From Bacteroidota bacterium (GTDB lineage: Bacteria; Bacteroidota; Bacteroidia; Flavobacteriales_D; Crocinitomicaceae): a stretch of 64,000 bases of DNA. The notes under the pieces were generated by a model. It did no database searches and had not been told where the DNA came from. It was given only the letters and a program-made list of their open reading frames with translations. The position numbers were made by a program, and so were the translations under genes. Shown here in pieces: positions 41,498-50,666 of this stretch; the first letter of the stretch is position 1, and the number at the start of each line of letters is the position of its first letter. The DNA lies in contig JACPUU010000002.1 in assembly GCA_016192075.1 (NCBI GenBank), positions 124,001 to 188,000 of the forward strand, given 5' to 3'.

Positions 41498-42342
41498 GTA
41501 AATCTGTTTCATATAGTATCTTAAAATATACACATTCAAAACTTCTTGGAGAGGAGTTGAATGTGGGAATCCTTTTTGTCTTTCCTGAGAGCAGAAAAGT
41601 TGCTTTTGTATATCCCCGTTCGCTTATCAGAATTCGGAGAACATATCCGAGCGTTAGCGTTGATTTATTAAAGTCTTACCTGACTGCTTTTAGAAGAAAG
41701 GCTGAGACCCTGGGTGCGCACATTGATCAATATGTCTTTAATTATGATGAATTGATTTCTGAGCAATTCCTTGTTACAGACGGATCCTCTCTCCAATTTA
41801 CGCCTTTTAATCACGCACTTCTTATCGGGGATATTGAGAATACAACGACTCACTATTATAAACTTTATCTTAGTAATTATGATGCGCCTATAGCTTTGGG
41901 GATTGATTTGCGTAAAACCGACAAGTCGATTGTACAGGATTGTAAACGAATTATTTTGAATAAACGTCCCGAAATTGAAGGTCATTTGTATACTGATAAG
42001 TTTGTCTTGCATCATGACAAGGTTGTCTTTAGGCCAGATTTGCGATGGCAAAATGGGACGTTAAATTTGATCAAGGGCGTAAGTTTTGATTTTAAAGACG
42101 AGAATGATATTACAGACAAAGCGCTCTTGATTCAAAATCAGCTAAATTATCTTGAATCAGAAGTCAATGAGTTAAAAGCTCGTGTTGATTTGATAGTTAG
42201 TAAACCTTCCGATTCCAGGTTTCTTGATGCATACAGTTTTGCAATCGACCTTTTAAATGAGTCTAGGTCACATAAGGAGATAATTGAAGAGAAAGATCTG
42301 GATGCTTATACAGATTCTGTTGTAACAGAAATAGAAATTTAG
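41494..42342 (+). CDS. DUF3037 family protein
   Basis: The product has 282 residues. The DUF3037 core covers about residues 1-130 (YSILKYTHSKLLGEELNVGILFVFP at the N-terminus, then LIRIRRTYPSVSVDLLKSYL), followed by a second alpha/beta part and a coiled coil near the end (IQNQLNYLESEVNELKARVDLI). It starts at a GTG overlapping the kinase stop. DUF3037 proteins are nearly always next to HipA-like kinases; a substrate or regulator role for the kinase is inferred from that. No catalytic motif seen. Confidence 0.8.
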   Translation: MSKSVSYSILKYTHSKLLGEELNVGILFVFPESRKVAFVYPRSLIRIRRTYPSVSVDLLKSYLTAFRRKAETLGAHIDQYVFNYDELISEQFLVTDGSSLQFTPFNHALLIGDIENTTTHYYKLYLSNYDAPIALGIDLRKTDKSIVQDCKRIILNKRPEIEGHLYTDKFVLHHDKVVFRPDLRWQNGTLNLIKGVSFDFKDENDITDKALLIQNQLNYLESEVNELKARVDLIVSKPSDSRFLDAYSFAIDLLNESRSHKEIIEEKDLDAYTDSVVTEIEI

Positions 42343-42541
42343 CTTCATAGTTGTTTCGGTTCGAAAAGTTCTTGTCAAGTATTTGTGATTATTCCAACAA
42401 TTGATCAAACATTAGCATAATTTTCTTTTGTTTACAAACGACATAGCTGCAAATCCACGAAGTTTCACCTGGTACTATTTTATAACAGAACTTTGCGCTA
42501 AATTCGCAATCAACTTCGTCTTTCTATACGTTGCGTACAAA

Positions 42542-43549
42542 ATGACCTTTGAAGAAATTATTCAACAATTAAACAACCGTCAGTTCAAGCCCGTTTACTT
42601 TCTTCACGGGGAAGAGCCTTATTACATTGATCAGATTGTAGATCATGCGGCTGCATCTATTTTGGGTGAGGGTGAACGTGATTTTAATCAAACCGTTTTT
42701 TACGCCAAGGATACACAACCCATGTCCATTGTAGATACGGCCCTGCGTTTGCCCATGATGAGTGAATACCAGGTGGTGATTGTTAAAGAAGCGCAGGAAT
42801 ATACAAAGGCAACACAGTGGGAACAGCTTGAAAAATACGTAGACAGTCCGTCAAATTCAACCATTTTGATTTTTGCGCACAAATACAAAACCATTGATAA
42901 GCGCTCACGGTTTTTCAAAGTAATCAGTAAAAAAGGGATTGTTTTTGAATCAACAGGTGTAAAAGATTATCAGCTGGGAGCCTGGATCAAAGATTACCTG
43001 AAAGCCAAAAAATACCAGTGTACAGATAAAGCGGTTTCACTGATTGCTGAGTTTGTGGGTAATGATCTGTCACGCATTGCCAATGAAATTGAAAAGCTGG
43101 CAGTCGTTATTCCGGCTGGTACACAGATCAATGAAAAGCACATTGAGCAGCATATTGGTATCAGTAAAGATTACAACATTTTTGAATTGGTAAATGCCGT
43201 AGCTGACAGAGACATTGTAAAAGCCAATAAAATCATTGCCTATTTCGGGCACAATCCAAAAGCGGCCCCGCTGGTAGTGGTGCTGTCTAATTTACACGGG
43301 TTGTATCAGCGGCTTTTCAAAGCCCATTTTGCCCAAACCGATGATCCGTCAAAAATAGCATCCCTGCTGAAAGTGCATCCGTTTGTAGCCAAAGAACTGG
43401 TTCAAAACAAGCGCAAACATCCGGCCAAGGTAATTTCACGCAATTTTGGCATTCTCAGGGAATATGACATGCTGGGTAAAGGGGTCGGAACCAGCGGTGT
43501 ACCAGAGTCTGAATTACTGAAAGAGCTCATTTATAAGCTGCTGCATTAA
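42542..43549 (+). CDS. holA: DNA polymerase III delta subunit
   Basis: From the ATG at 42542 the protein has 335 residues, the usual length (an upstream in-frame ATG at 42428 adds 38 unlikely residues). It shows PVYFLHGEEPYYIDQI in place of a P-loop, YQVVIVKEAQEY, SRFFKVISKKGIVFE, NDLSRIANEIEKL and LSNLHGLYQRLFKAH. HolA is the part of the clamp loader that opens the beta clamp. Call is firm. Confidence 0.95.
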   Translation: MTFEEIIQQLNNRQFKPVYFLHGEEPYYIDQIVDHAAASILGEGERDFNQTVFYAKDTQPMSIVDTALRLPMMSEYQVVIVKEAQEYTKATQWEQLEKYVDSPSNSTILIFAHKYKTIDKRSRFFKVISKKGIVFESTGVKDYQLGAWIKDYLKAKKYQCTDKAVSLIAEFVGNDLSRIANEIEKLAVVIPAGTQINEKHIEQHIGISKDYNIFELVNAVADRDIVKANKIIAYFGHNPKAAPLVVVLSNLHGLYQRLFKAHFAQTDDPSKIASLLKVHPFVAKELVQNKRKHPAKVISRNFGILREYDMLGKGVGTSGVPESELLKELIYKLLH

Positions 43550-43623
43550 TTCCCGTTTAATCTGCCACTTGTACATTTTAATCAGTCACGCCCGGTTTGA
43601 GGGCGCTATCCGCCTAAATCCAT

Positions 43624-43631
43624 TATATTTG
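43624..43631 (+). promoter_or_regulatory. -7 promoter box of the TonB receptor
   Basis: TATATTTG fits TAnnTTTG and ends 19 bases before the ATG at 43651. A TTTG at 43596-43599 may be the -33 element, though the spacing is a little long. Confidence 0.5.
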
Positions 43632-43650
43632 AGCTTTTAATACCAAACCA

Positions 43651-45963
43651 ATGCGTTTAATCATTACTGCTGCCCTTATTCTTTTTACCTCAAATCTGCT
43701 GCTGGCCCAAACCGGAACTGTGCGCGGAATTGTAAAAAACAGTGAGGACGGCAATGCCATACCTTTTGCCAAAGTTTTGATTTTAGGTACTGATAAATTT
43801 GACGCTACGGATATTGACGGACTTTTTTCAATACCTGAAGTACCCGTTGGAAAGTACACCGTTCGTATCACATCAGCTGCGTTTACAGAATATACACAGG
43901 AAATTCAGGTTACACAAAACGGAATTATTGATTTAAAAGTTGAAATGATTGCCGGTAAAAGCCTGACCCAGGTTGATGTTGTTTTTGATGACAAAGACAA
44001 GGTCACAGATCCACGCACATCGGTTGTAAAAATTACCAATACAGACATTAAACGGGTGCCTGTTACCGGTGGTACGGCAGATATAGCAGGTTATTTCCAA
44101 ACCGTACCGGGTGTTATTTCAACAGGTGACCAGGGAGGCCAGGTGTATGTGCGCGGTGGAACACCTATTCAAAACAAAGTGCTGCTGGATGGTATGACCA
44201 TTTACAACCCGTTTCACTCCATTGGTTTTTACTCTGTTTTTGAAACTGAACTCATTCGTTCGGCAGATATTTATACCGGTGGATTTAATGCCAAATACGG
44301 CGGACGGATTTCATCGGTGATGGACATCTCATACCGTGACGGAAATACCAAACGGTTTGGCGGTGGCATTAGCTTATCACCATTTACATCACAAATTTTG
44401 CTGGAGGGGCCGCTCACCAAAAAACAAAATGTTTCATTTGTTTTTACCGGTAAAGCATCGGTTCTTGAACAAACATCCAAAACACTTTATCCCTATATCA
44501 ACGACGGTGAGGGGTTACCGTTTAATTTTTATGATTTTTACGGAAAAGTGACCATTCATGGTGACCAGGCCAATAAATTTTCAGTGTTTGGTTTTTCATT
44601 CAATGACCAGGTAACCTACCAGGCTGTTTCTAATTTGAAATGGAACAGTTTCGGAGGGGGAAGTAATTTCATTTTTGTACCGAATAATTCTGAGTTATTC
44701 ATGAAAGGCCGCTTTAACTTTTCAACCTACGACATTCTGTTGCAGGAAGAAAATCTGCCTGATCGCAGCAGTGGCATTCTGGGGTCTGAACTGGCATTTG
44801 ATTTCACTTATCACCTGCCGGGTAAAAGTAAACTTGATTACGGTTTTGGATTCAATTATTTTCAGACAGATTTTAAAACATTCAATGAAGTTAACCGGGC
44901 CATTGAGCAAAACAACAGCTCTATTGAGGCCGGGGCTTATGTAACCTACCGGCACGTAACAGAAAACCGCCGCCTGATCATTGAGCCGGGCATTCGTTTT
45001 CAGGGATACGCCTCTGTTGGGCAAATTACTGCTGAACCGCGTTTGAGTGGAAAATACAACATTACTGAAGTAATTCGTATGAAACTGGCGGGTGGTTATT
45101 TTACCCAGAATTTTACTTCAACCACGTCAGACAAAGATGTGGTAAACCTGTTCTCGGGTTTCATTACCGCACCGCAAAACCTGCCGGGTACTTTTGTAAC
45201 ACCTGACGGAACAGAGAAACCCATCAATAACGGATTGCAAAAAGCATGGCACATCATTGGCGGTTTTGAAGTGGATTTGACCAAACGGCTTTCCCTTAAT
45301 GTGGAAGGATATTACAAATGGTTTTCACAAATGACCAATGTCAACAACAACAAAATATTTGAAGACAATGCAATTAACTATGATGTGGCTGATGTTTACA
45401 AAAAAGATTTTATTGTAGAAAGCGGTACCGCTTACGGCGGAGATGTTGTATTTACATTCACCACCAAAAAATTCTACCTGTGGGCCGTTTATGCCATTGG
45501 TAAAGTTACCCGCTGGGATGGGTTTCAGTATTACTCACCGGTTTTTGACCGCCGTCACAACGTTAACCTCATTTCTACCTATACCTTTGGAAAAAATGAA
45601 AGCTGGGAAATTACTGCACGCTGGAACCTGGGAACCGGTTTTCCGTTTAAACAAACCAACGGGGTTTATGAAAAACCAACCATCAGTGACATTGATGCCG
45701 ATTATTGGACCGGTAATGCCAATTCACTGACATTCCTTTACGATGATCAGAATAATGGCCGCCTGCCAACCTATCACCGGTTGGATATGAACATCAAAAA
45801 AACCATTAAACCTGAAAAATACAAGAATATCAAATACGAGCTTATTGCCGGTGTAACCAACATTTACAGCCGTCAGAATATTTTCTACGTAAACCGTGTT
45901 ACCAATGAAAAGGTATACCAGTTGCCTATTATGCCTAGTTTGGCCTTTACCATGAAATTCTGA
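43651..45963 (+). CDS. TonB-dependent receptor with CarboxypepD-regulatory-like domain
   Basis: The protein has 770 residues with a signal peptide (MRLIITAALILFTSNLLLAQ). Residues about 22-100 are a carboxypeptidase-regulatory-like domain (VRGIVKNSEDGNAIPFAKV, PVGKYTVRITSAAFTEY), then the plug (VYVRGGTPIQNKVLLDGM, YNPFHSIGF, YTGGFNAKYGGRIS) and a 22-strand barrel ending in MPSLAFTMKF. It imports a ligand across the outer membrane with TonB energy; the ligand cannot be read from sequence. There is no SusD gene next to it, so it is not a classical glycan pair. Confidence 0.93.
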   Translation: MRLIITAALILFTSNLLLAQTGTVRGIVKNSEDGNAIPFAKVLILGTDKFDATDIDGLFSIPEVPVGKYTVRITSAAFTEYTQEIQVTQNGIIDLKVEMIAGKSLTQVDVVFDDKDKVTDPRTSVVKITNTDIKRVPVTGGTADIAGYFQTVPGVISTGDQGGQVYVRGGTPIQNKVLLDGMTIYNPFHSIGFYSVFETELIRSADIYTGGFNAKYGGRISSVMDISYRDGNTKRFGGGISLSPFTSQILLEGPLTKKQNVSFVFTGKASVLEQTSKTLYPYINDGEGLPFNFYDFYGKVTIHGDQANKFSVFGFSFNDQVTYQAVSNLKWNSFGGGSNFIFVPNNSELFMKGRFNFSTYDILLQEENLPDRSSGILGSELAFDFTYHLPGKSKLDYGFGFNYFQTDFKTFNEVNRAIEQNNSSIEAGAYVTYRHVTENRRLIIEPGIRFQGYASVGQITAEPRLSGKYNITEVIRMKLAGGYFTQNFTSTTSDKDVVNLFSGFITAPQNLPGTFVTPDGTEKPINNGLQKAWHIIGGFEVDLTKRLSLNVEGYYKWFSQMTNVNNNKIFEDNAINYDVADVYKKDFIVESGTAYGGDVVFTFTTKKFYLWAVYAIGKVTRWDGFQYYSPVFDRRHNVNLISTYTFGKNESWEITARWNLGTGFPFKQTNGVYEKPTISDIDADYWTGNANSLTFLYDDQNNGRLPTYHRLDMNIKKTIKPEKYKNIKYELIAGVTNIYSRQNIFYVNRVTNEKVYQLPIMPSLAFTMKF

Positions 45964-46001
45964 TCTGGTACGTGGTTTGCAGCAATAGCTGAAAAACAGG
46001 G

Positions 46002-46526
46002 ATGAAAAGGGTTGGTTTAAGCACATTGATTTTTTTGTTTTCCATTGCAGCTTCGGCCGCGGTGGCAGAATATCCGCAGGACTTGTCAAAATTCAAAAAG
46101 CTGGCTGATTTCAACCGCCGTGCAACATTTCCGGTTGGGTTTAACGCATATGGTTTTGGCCCTGTTGGCGGTCTTGCCCTTACGGTTGATTATTTTATTA
46201 CCCCCAAAGTTGCCCTTGAGTTAGGGGGAGGCTTTCGTGATCAGAACCTGAACAATGGTTTCACCCTGGGTGCCAGGTATCATTTTTTTGGAAAAACTTT
46301 TCTAAGCCTGACCCCATACATTGGCCTTTATACGGCCTTTCACCACAACGGGTCTGACCTGCAGAATTACGGCATTTATATTCCTGCCGGCATTCATAAA
46401 ATAAAAAAGAACGGTTTCTGCTGGTCAGTAGAGGTGGCCTGGCAGCAAAACACCTTTTCGTCACATAAAATAACCGGCGGATTCCGGCTGGGGTATCGTT
46501 TCAAAACAGGTAAATCAGGCCGCTGA
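46002..46526 (+). CDS. Small outer-membrane beta-barrel-like protein
   Basis: This 174-residue protein has a signal peptide (GLSTLIFLFSIAASAAVA) and alternating hydrophobic strands with aromatic girdles (LALTVDYFITPKVALELGGG, FTLGARYHFFG, LSLTPYIGLYTAF, WSVEVAWQQNTF, FRLGYRFKTG), consistent with an 8-strand barrel. It follows the TonB receptor by 38 bases and probably shares its transcript. Function unknown. Confidence 0.65.
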   Translation: MKRVGLSTLIFLFSIAASAAVAEYPQDLSKFKKLADFNRRATFPVGFNAYGFGPVGGLALTVDYFITPKVALELGGGFRDQNLNNGFTLGARYHFFGKTFLSLTPYIGLYTAFHHNGSDLQNYGIYIPAGIHKIKKNGFCWSVEVAWQQNTFSSHKITGGFRLGYRFKTGKSGR

Positions 46527-46635
46527 GGGCTGCGTACCAGTTACATATCCGGCCCGGCGGCAGTTCTGTTTATATCTCGTTAAAAATACAGGGACGATTT
46601 GTGGTTAAATCAGTTTTGTATTTGAGCCAAATCTT

Positions 46636-46643
46636 TATATTTG
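46636..46643 (+). promoter_or_regulatory. -7 promoter box of the LuxR-type regulator
   Basis: TATATTTG fits TAnnTTTG; a TTTTG at 46614-46618 stands 17 bases upstream as a possible -33 element. The GTG start at 46670 follows after 26 bases. Confidence 0.5.
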
Positions 46644-46669
46644 TTTTTATTTAAAACCATTCTAAATAA

Positions 46670-47341
46670 GTGAACCTCATTCTGGCAGATAGTAACGAGT
46701 TGATTCGTATTGGGTTGCGCACCATTTTAAAAGATGAGCAGGTACACATTGTGGGTGAGGCTGAATCGTCTGAAGAGTTATTGAGTCAAATCAAAACCTT
46801 TCCGCCTGAAATAATTCTGATTGACTATACCAGCAAGGGTTTTTCGATTGATGTGATACCAACCATTCTGAACGCCATGCCCATGGTAAAAATTGTGGCC
46901 ATCACTCCTGAGCAATCAGCCCAAACCCTGACGCATGCTATTAAAAGCGGCGTTATGTCATACGTTAAAAAAGATTGCGGTTTAAGTGAAATTGTAGATG
47001 CGGTAAAAGAAACCTACAACGGCAATAAATTTTTCTGCGGGCAGATTCTTGAAACTATCCAGAAAGAGGGTATTGATGTAGAAACCATTTCTGACTTTGA
47101 ATTCTCGTGTGAGCCTATTGTGCTGTCTGAACGTGAGATTGAGGTAATTACTTTAATTGCAGAAGGGCTTACCAACGTAGAAATAAGTGATAAACTGTTT
47201 TTGAGCAAACACACCGTTAACACGCACCGCAAAAACATCATGGCCAAACTGGGTGTTAAAAATACAGCCGGTATTGTGATGTTTGCTGTAAAGCAGAAAT
47301 ACACAACACCCAACAAGTTCCTTTTTGCGGCTGAATCGTAA
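46670..47341 (+). CDS. NarL/LuxR family response regulator
   Basis: This protein has 223 residues starting at a GTG (no upstream ATG in frame). The receiver covers residues 1-120 (LILADSNELIRIGL, phosphate-site Asp in IILIDYTSKG, Lys pair in YVKKD); the acidic pocket has one Asp, not two. The GerE-type HTH lies at about 150-210 (LSEREIEVITLIAEGLTNVE, HTVNTHRKNIMAKLGV). No kinase is next to it. It should control transcription as a dimer. Confidence 0.92.
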   Translation: MNLILADSNELIRIGLRTILKDEQVHIVGEAESSEELLSQIKTFPPEIILIDYTSKGFSIDVIPTILNAMPMVKIVAITPEQSAQTLTHAIKSGVMSYVKKDCGLSEIVDAVKETYNGNKFFCGQILETIQKEGIDVETISDFEFSCEPIVLSEREIEVITLIAEGLTNVEISDKLFLSKHTVNTHRKNIMAKLGVKNTAGIVMFAVKQKYTTPNKFLFAAES

Positions 47342-47343
47342 GG

Positions 47344-47772
47344 TTACTGATTCCCTGCCTGTTCATCAAGCCCGGCTTTGGTCTCGTTCAGAAAAAAGCC
47401 TGTAACCCTGAACCCTGATCCGCGATCAACCAGAAAAAGCCTTTCATACATGGTTTTTGACGGGTAATTAACGGTATAATTTAATTCCACCGTGGTAATG
47501 CCGTTGTTAATGGCAGATTCAAAATCAAAATCTTCATTGCGTGATTCAGCGGTTCCCCAGGTTGCTTCTACGTATTCAAATACCTCAAACCACTCCGCTT
47601 CACCGGTCTCTTCCAGCGTTTCCTTGTCAATCATATTTTCAACAATGTGCATGTATTCGCGGTTATCCAGTTTTTTGTGAAACTCACTGGCGGTATCTTC
47701 AGCCTCCCCAACCCCGCAGGATGAGAAAACACAAGCCATTATAGCTATCAGGGCGTAAAAAGTACGGTTCAT
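47344..47772 (-). CDS. Small lipoprotein, DUF4019-like
   Basis: A 142-residue protein with a lipoprotein signal (IAIMACVFSSC, lipidated Cys19). The rest fits a small NTF2/cystatin-like alpha-beta fold: helix with SEFHKKLDNREYMHIVENM, four strands (TTVELNYTVNYPSKTMYERLFLVD, FRVTGFFLNE). It converges with the LuxR-type gene, stops 2 bases apart. Role unknown; the family label is moderate. Confidence 0.65.
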   Translation of the reverse strand: MNRTFYALIAIMACVFSSCGVGEAEDTASEFHKKLDNREYMHIVENMIDKETLEETGEAEWFEVFEYVEATWGTAESRNEDFDFESAINNGITTVELNYTVNYPSKTMYERLFLVDRGSGFRVTGFFLNETKAGLDEQAGNQ

Positions 47773-47911
47773 AAAAGTTGATTTGGAAGCTAAGATATAA
47801 AATCACTGCAAGAGCGTTGCAAATTTTGCAATCTCAACAAAATCAACTACCTTCAACTTAATTTGAACCTTTTTAGAAACCGGTTGTACTTAATGCCGGA
47901 TCAGTTGACCT

Positions 47912-48907
47912 ATGAAGCACCTCATTTGCTTTTTACTGCTTTTTACAACGGGGCTTTTTGCATTTTCGCAAACGGCAGATCTGTCATTGGCTGAATTGAA
48001 GACCGAATACCTTAAAAAACGGAACAGTTCACTCAGTTCATCCGGCAAAAAAATTCCGGCAGAGCAGCAGGCAGAACTGGATGCACTTGTAAAACAACTG
48101 GAGGCTAAAGATGCTGAATCGTATGAATACAACCTGGTAGCTTACATCAACAGTAATTACAATACTGATTTAAAAGAATCGCTTTTTAAAGCCTATGCCT
48201 TAAAAAGTTCTGAAGAAGAAGTTGTAAAAGAAATGCTGGGTTTTTATGTGATCACGTCCAACACCGCTAAACAAAAAGAGTTTCTGATCAAGGTACAGAA
48301 ATTTTATACACCGGCTGAACTGGCGTATTATGCAGATGCCATGCCATCAGGCAAAACAATTTTGTTTACCTCAAACCAGGAAGATATGTATGGTTTTATG
48401 GTGGCACAAACAAGCAACGGTATTGGTACAGATGTTCAGATTATGAATCTTGACTTTATGAAAAATGAAACCTACCGTGAAATGGTTTCAAATGCTGCCG
48501 GTATTACTGACATGACTTTTTTGGGGAATGAAAAAGCATACCTGAAAACTGTTTTAACATCGTCATCACAAAAAATACAGGTTTCGGCAACCGTTCCGCA
48601 AGACTATCTGTCACTGGTTTCAGACAAAATATATCTGACCGGGCTTTCATACCAGTATGGCAATGTAGATCAGTTTACGGCATTGAATAATTTTTGGTCA
48701 AAGGTTAAAACAAAAGACATGTCTCAGTTTACACTTACCAAATCATCTGAAAATAAACTTTACGGCAATTACCTGCCGCCGCTGCTTACCCTTTATATGA
48801 TGCAGCCGGGTGACCAGGTTTTAAAAACCACCATTCAGGCAATTGCGGCAAAAGTAGGCAAGTCACAAGAGGTTGATGAAATACTGAAAGAGATACAGAC
48901 AGATTGA
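47912..48907 (+). CDS. Exported protein of unknown function, coupled to an ECF sigma gene
   Basis: The protein has 331 residues with a signal peptide (LICFLLLFTTGLFAFSQ). Residues about 22-75 are helical (LAELKTEYLKKRNSS, QQAELDALVKQLEAKD); the middle has beta strands (KTILFTSNQEDMYGFMVAQ, IQVSATVPQDYLSLV) and the C-terminus ends in a helix with VDEILKEIQ. Its TGA overlaps the ATG of the sigma factor by one base (TGATG). An exported protein read with a sigma/anti-sigma pair suggests a sensor or target role. Family not recognised. Confidence 0.7.
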   Translation: MKHLICFLLLFTTGLFAFSQTADLSLAELKTEYLKKRNSSLSSSGKKIPAEQQAELDALVKQLEAKDAESYEYNLVAYINSNYNTDLKESLFKAYALKSSEEEVVKEMLGFYVITSNTAKQKEFLIKVQKFYTPAELAYYADAMPSGKTILFTSNQEDMYGFMVAQTSNGIGTDVQIMNLDFMKNETYREMVSNAAGITDMTFLGNEKAYLKTVLTSSSQKIQVSATVPQDYLSLVSDKIYLTGLSYQYGNVDQFTALNNFWSKVKTKDMSQFTLTKSSENKLYGNYLPPLLTLYMMQPGDQVLKTTIQAIAAKVGKSQEVDEILKEIQTD

Positions 48908-49500
48908 TGAAACTGTTTCGGAAAGATTATAAAACAATGAGCGACGAAGCGTTGATGCGCCTTTATACAAAGGGTGATAAGTCAGCTTTTGAGCAAATTT
49001 ATGATCGCTATGAAAAGTTTATGGTCAATTTTTTTAACCGCAAGCTCTGGAATGATCGTATCAAGGCTGAAGATTTTGCACATGATTTATTTACAAAGCT
49101 GATTGACAATCCGGAACTTTTTGACCCGGAACGCAATTTTAAAGCCTGGTTGTTTTCAGTAGCAAACAACATGTGTAAAAATGAATACAAAAAGCAGGAT
49201 ATCCGCAAAAACACATCGTATGATGTGCCTGAACATTACCAGGGAACAGATACGGCTGATGCACCGGATAAAGAAGTAGACAAAGCCAGTTTTAATGAGG
49301 TATTGAAACGTGAACTGGATAAACTGGGAGACAAACACAAAGAGGTTTTTATGATGCGTCATTTTGACGGTCTTGCGCTGGAAGAAATTGCAGCGGCGCT
49401 GGATATAAATACAGGCACCGTAAAATCACGCCTGCATCATGCAACCAAAACAGTGGCTGAAAAACTGGAAATTTTCAGAAAAATAATAGTGAAAGAATGA
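48907..49500 (+). CDS. ECF-type RNA polymerase sigma factor
   Basis: From the ATG at 48907 this protein has 197 residues. Region 2 is at about 20-90 (RLYTKGDKSAFEQIYDRYEK, AEDFAHDLFTKLI) and region 4 at about 135-190 (LDKLGDKHKEVFMMRHFDGL, EEIAAALDINTGTVKSRLHHA). The start overlaps the stop of the exported protein and the anti-sigma-like gene follows after 67 bases, so a three-gene unit is likely. It should direct a small regulon, possibly answering an envelope signal. Confidence 0.92.
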   Translation: MKLFRKDYKTMSDEALMRLYTKGDKSAFEQIYDRYEKFMVNFFNRKLWNDRIKAEDFAHDLFTKLIDNPELFDPERNFKAWLFSVANNMCKNEYKKQDIRKNTSYDVPEHYQGTDTADAPDKEVDKASFNEVLKRELDKLGDKHKEVFMMRHFDGLALEEIAAALDINTGTVKSRLHHATKTVAEKLEIFRKIIVKE

Positions 49501-49567
49501 ACCAATTAATTTGTCAGGTGTATTTACAAATGACAGTTGATTGATGCGATTGAAATAAGTAATAAAA

Positions 49568-50656
49568 ATGAAAACAGCAGAAGAAATAATCATTTCAAAG
49601 CGGTTCTTTGAGCTTAGCTCTTCTGAAAAGGAGGTGGTTAAAGAATATGCTTCGAATGAGGAGGACTATGAGGCGATGCGCTGGTTTTTGATCAGTACCC
49701 GGGATTCGTTTAATGAAAATAAAATTGAGCCTTCAGCCGACCTGCGCAAAGGTGTGTTGGCCCATTTGCAGCAAAAACCCGCTGCACCCAAAACAATCTG
49801 GCTGAATGGTGCAGGTGCTTTTTTATTCCCTTCTGAAAAAAGGTTTTACCGGTTTCCGGCGTTTCAGATAGCTGCCGTTGCCGCAGTTATTGTGACGGTG
49901 GTATTAATTTATAACAATAATCCAATGCAGCCTGAACTGGCTGTAAACGATCAGCATATTACACCTGTTCCGCCTGAAGAATCAGCTGTTATCAGTTCCG
50001 GTTCTGATGATCAGACAGCGGTGGTTGAAAAGCAAACCGTTGAAGCCCCCGATGCTCCGGCAGATGCGGTTGCGGGCAAAGAGTTTCCGGCTACTGAGGT
50101 TCCTGAACTGGAAAGAGCAGGAGACGCAGTTTCATCGGATGCCTATTACCGTGAGTTATCCGTTGCTGAAGAAGTGAAATTATCAAACAACCTGGATGAG
50201 CTGGAAGATATACCGGCCGTGCAGCAATCCCAGGCAGATCAGAAAACCAATGTAAACAGTGGTATTTATAATGTGGCATCGTCAGACAGGCTGGGTACCG
50301 GCACTACACTTAAGAAGGCTGAAGAGCAGAAAAATGATGGAGTAGTTGTGACAGATAACAAAGAAAGCGTTTCACGCAATGAGGCATATAAAACTGAAGA
50401 CAGCACGGGTAAACGTGACCGTGATGATGCTAACACAACTCTGCCTGCCGGGCCGGTAGTAACGGTTACAGGTGAGGTGGCTGAGAACGATAAAGATACC
50501 GAGAAGAATTACCGGAGCACAACATTTGGGGGTGGGTATGTTGACTCTACCGTAACCACATCTACATCCGTAGCCGATGAGGAAGAGCAGAGTGCTGTTA
50601 AATTCAGCATTACTGAAACCAAAGCGCTGAAAAAGTTGTTCTTTATTGTGAAGTAA
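49568..50656 (+). CDS. Membrane protein, probable anti-sigma factor
   Basis: This 362-residue protein has a helical N-terminal cytoplasmic part (residues 1-90: ISKRFFELSSSEKEVVKEYA, YEAMRWFLISTRDSF), one transmembrane helix (about 99-115, FQIAAVAAVIVTVVLIY) and a long acidic, Pro/Glu/Asp/Thr-rich outside part with little order. This is the plan of sigma-bound, one-span anti-sigma factors, though the classical Zn-type motif is absent. Its place after the sigma gene supports it. Confidence 0.7.
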   Translation: MKTAEEIIISKRFFELSSSEKEVVKEYASNEEDYEAMRWFLISTRDSFNENKIEPSADLRKGVLAHLQQKPAAPKTIWLNGAGAFLFPSEKRFYRFPAFQIAAVAAVIVTVVLIYNNNPMQPELAVNDQHITPVPPEESAVISSGSDDQTAVVEKQTVEAPDAPADAVAGKEFPATEVPELERAGDAVSSDAYYRELSVAEEVKLSNNLDELEDIPAVQQSQADQKTNVNSGIYNVASSDRLGTGTTLKKAEEQKNDGVVVTDNKESVSRNEAYKTEDSTGKRDRDDANTTLPAGPVVTVTGEVAENDKDTEKNYRSTTFGGGYVDSTVTTSTSVADEEEQSAVKFSITETKALKKLFFIVK

Positions 50657-50666
50657 CAAGTATTGG

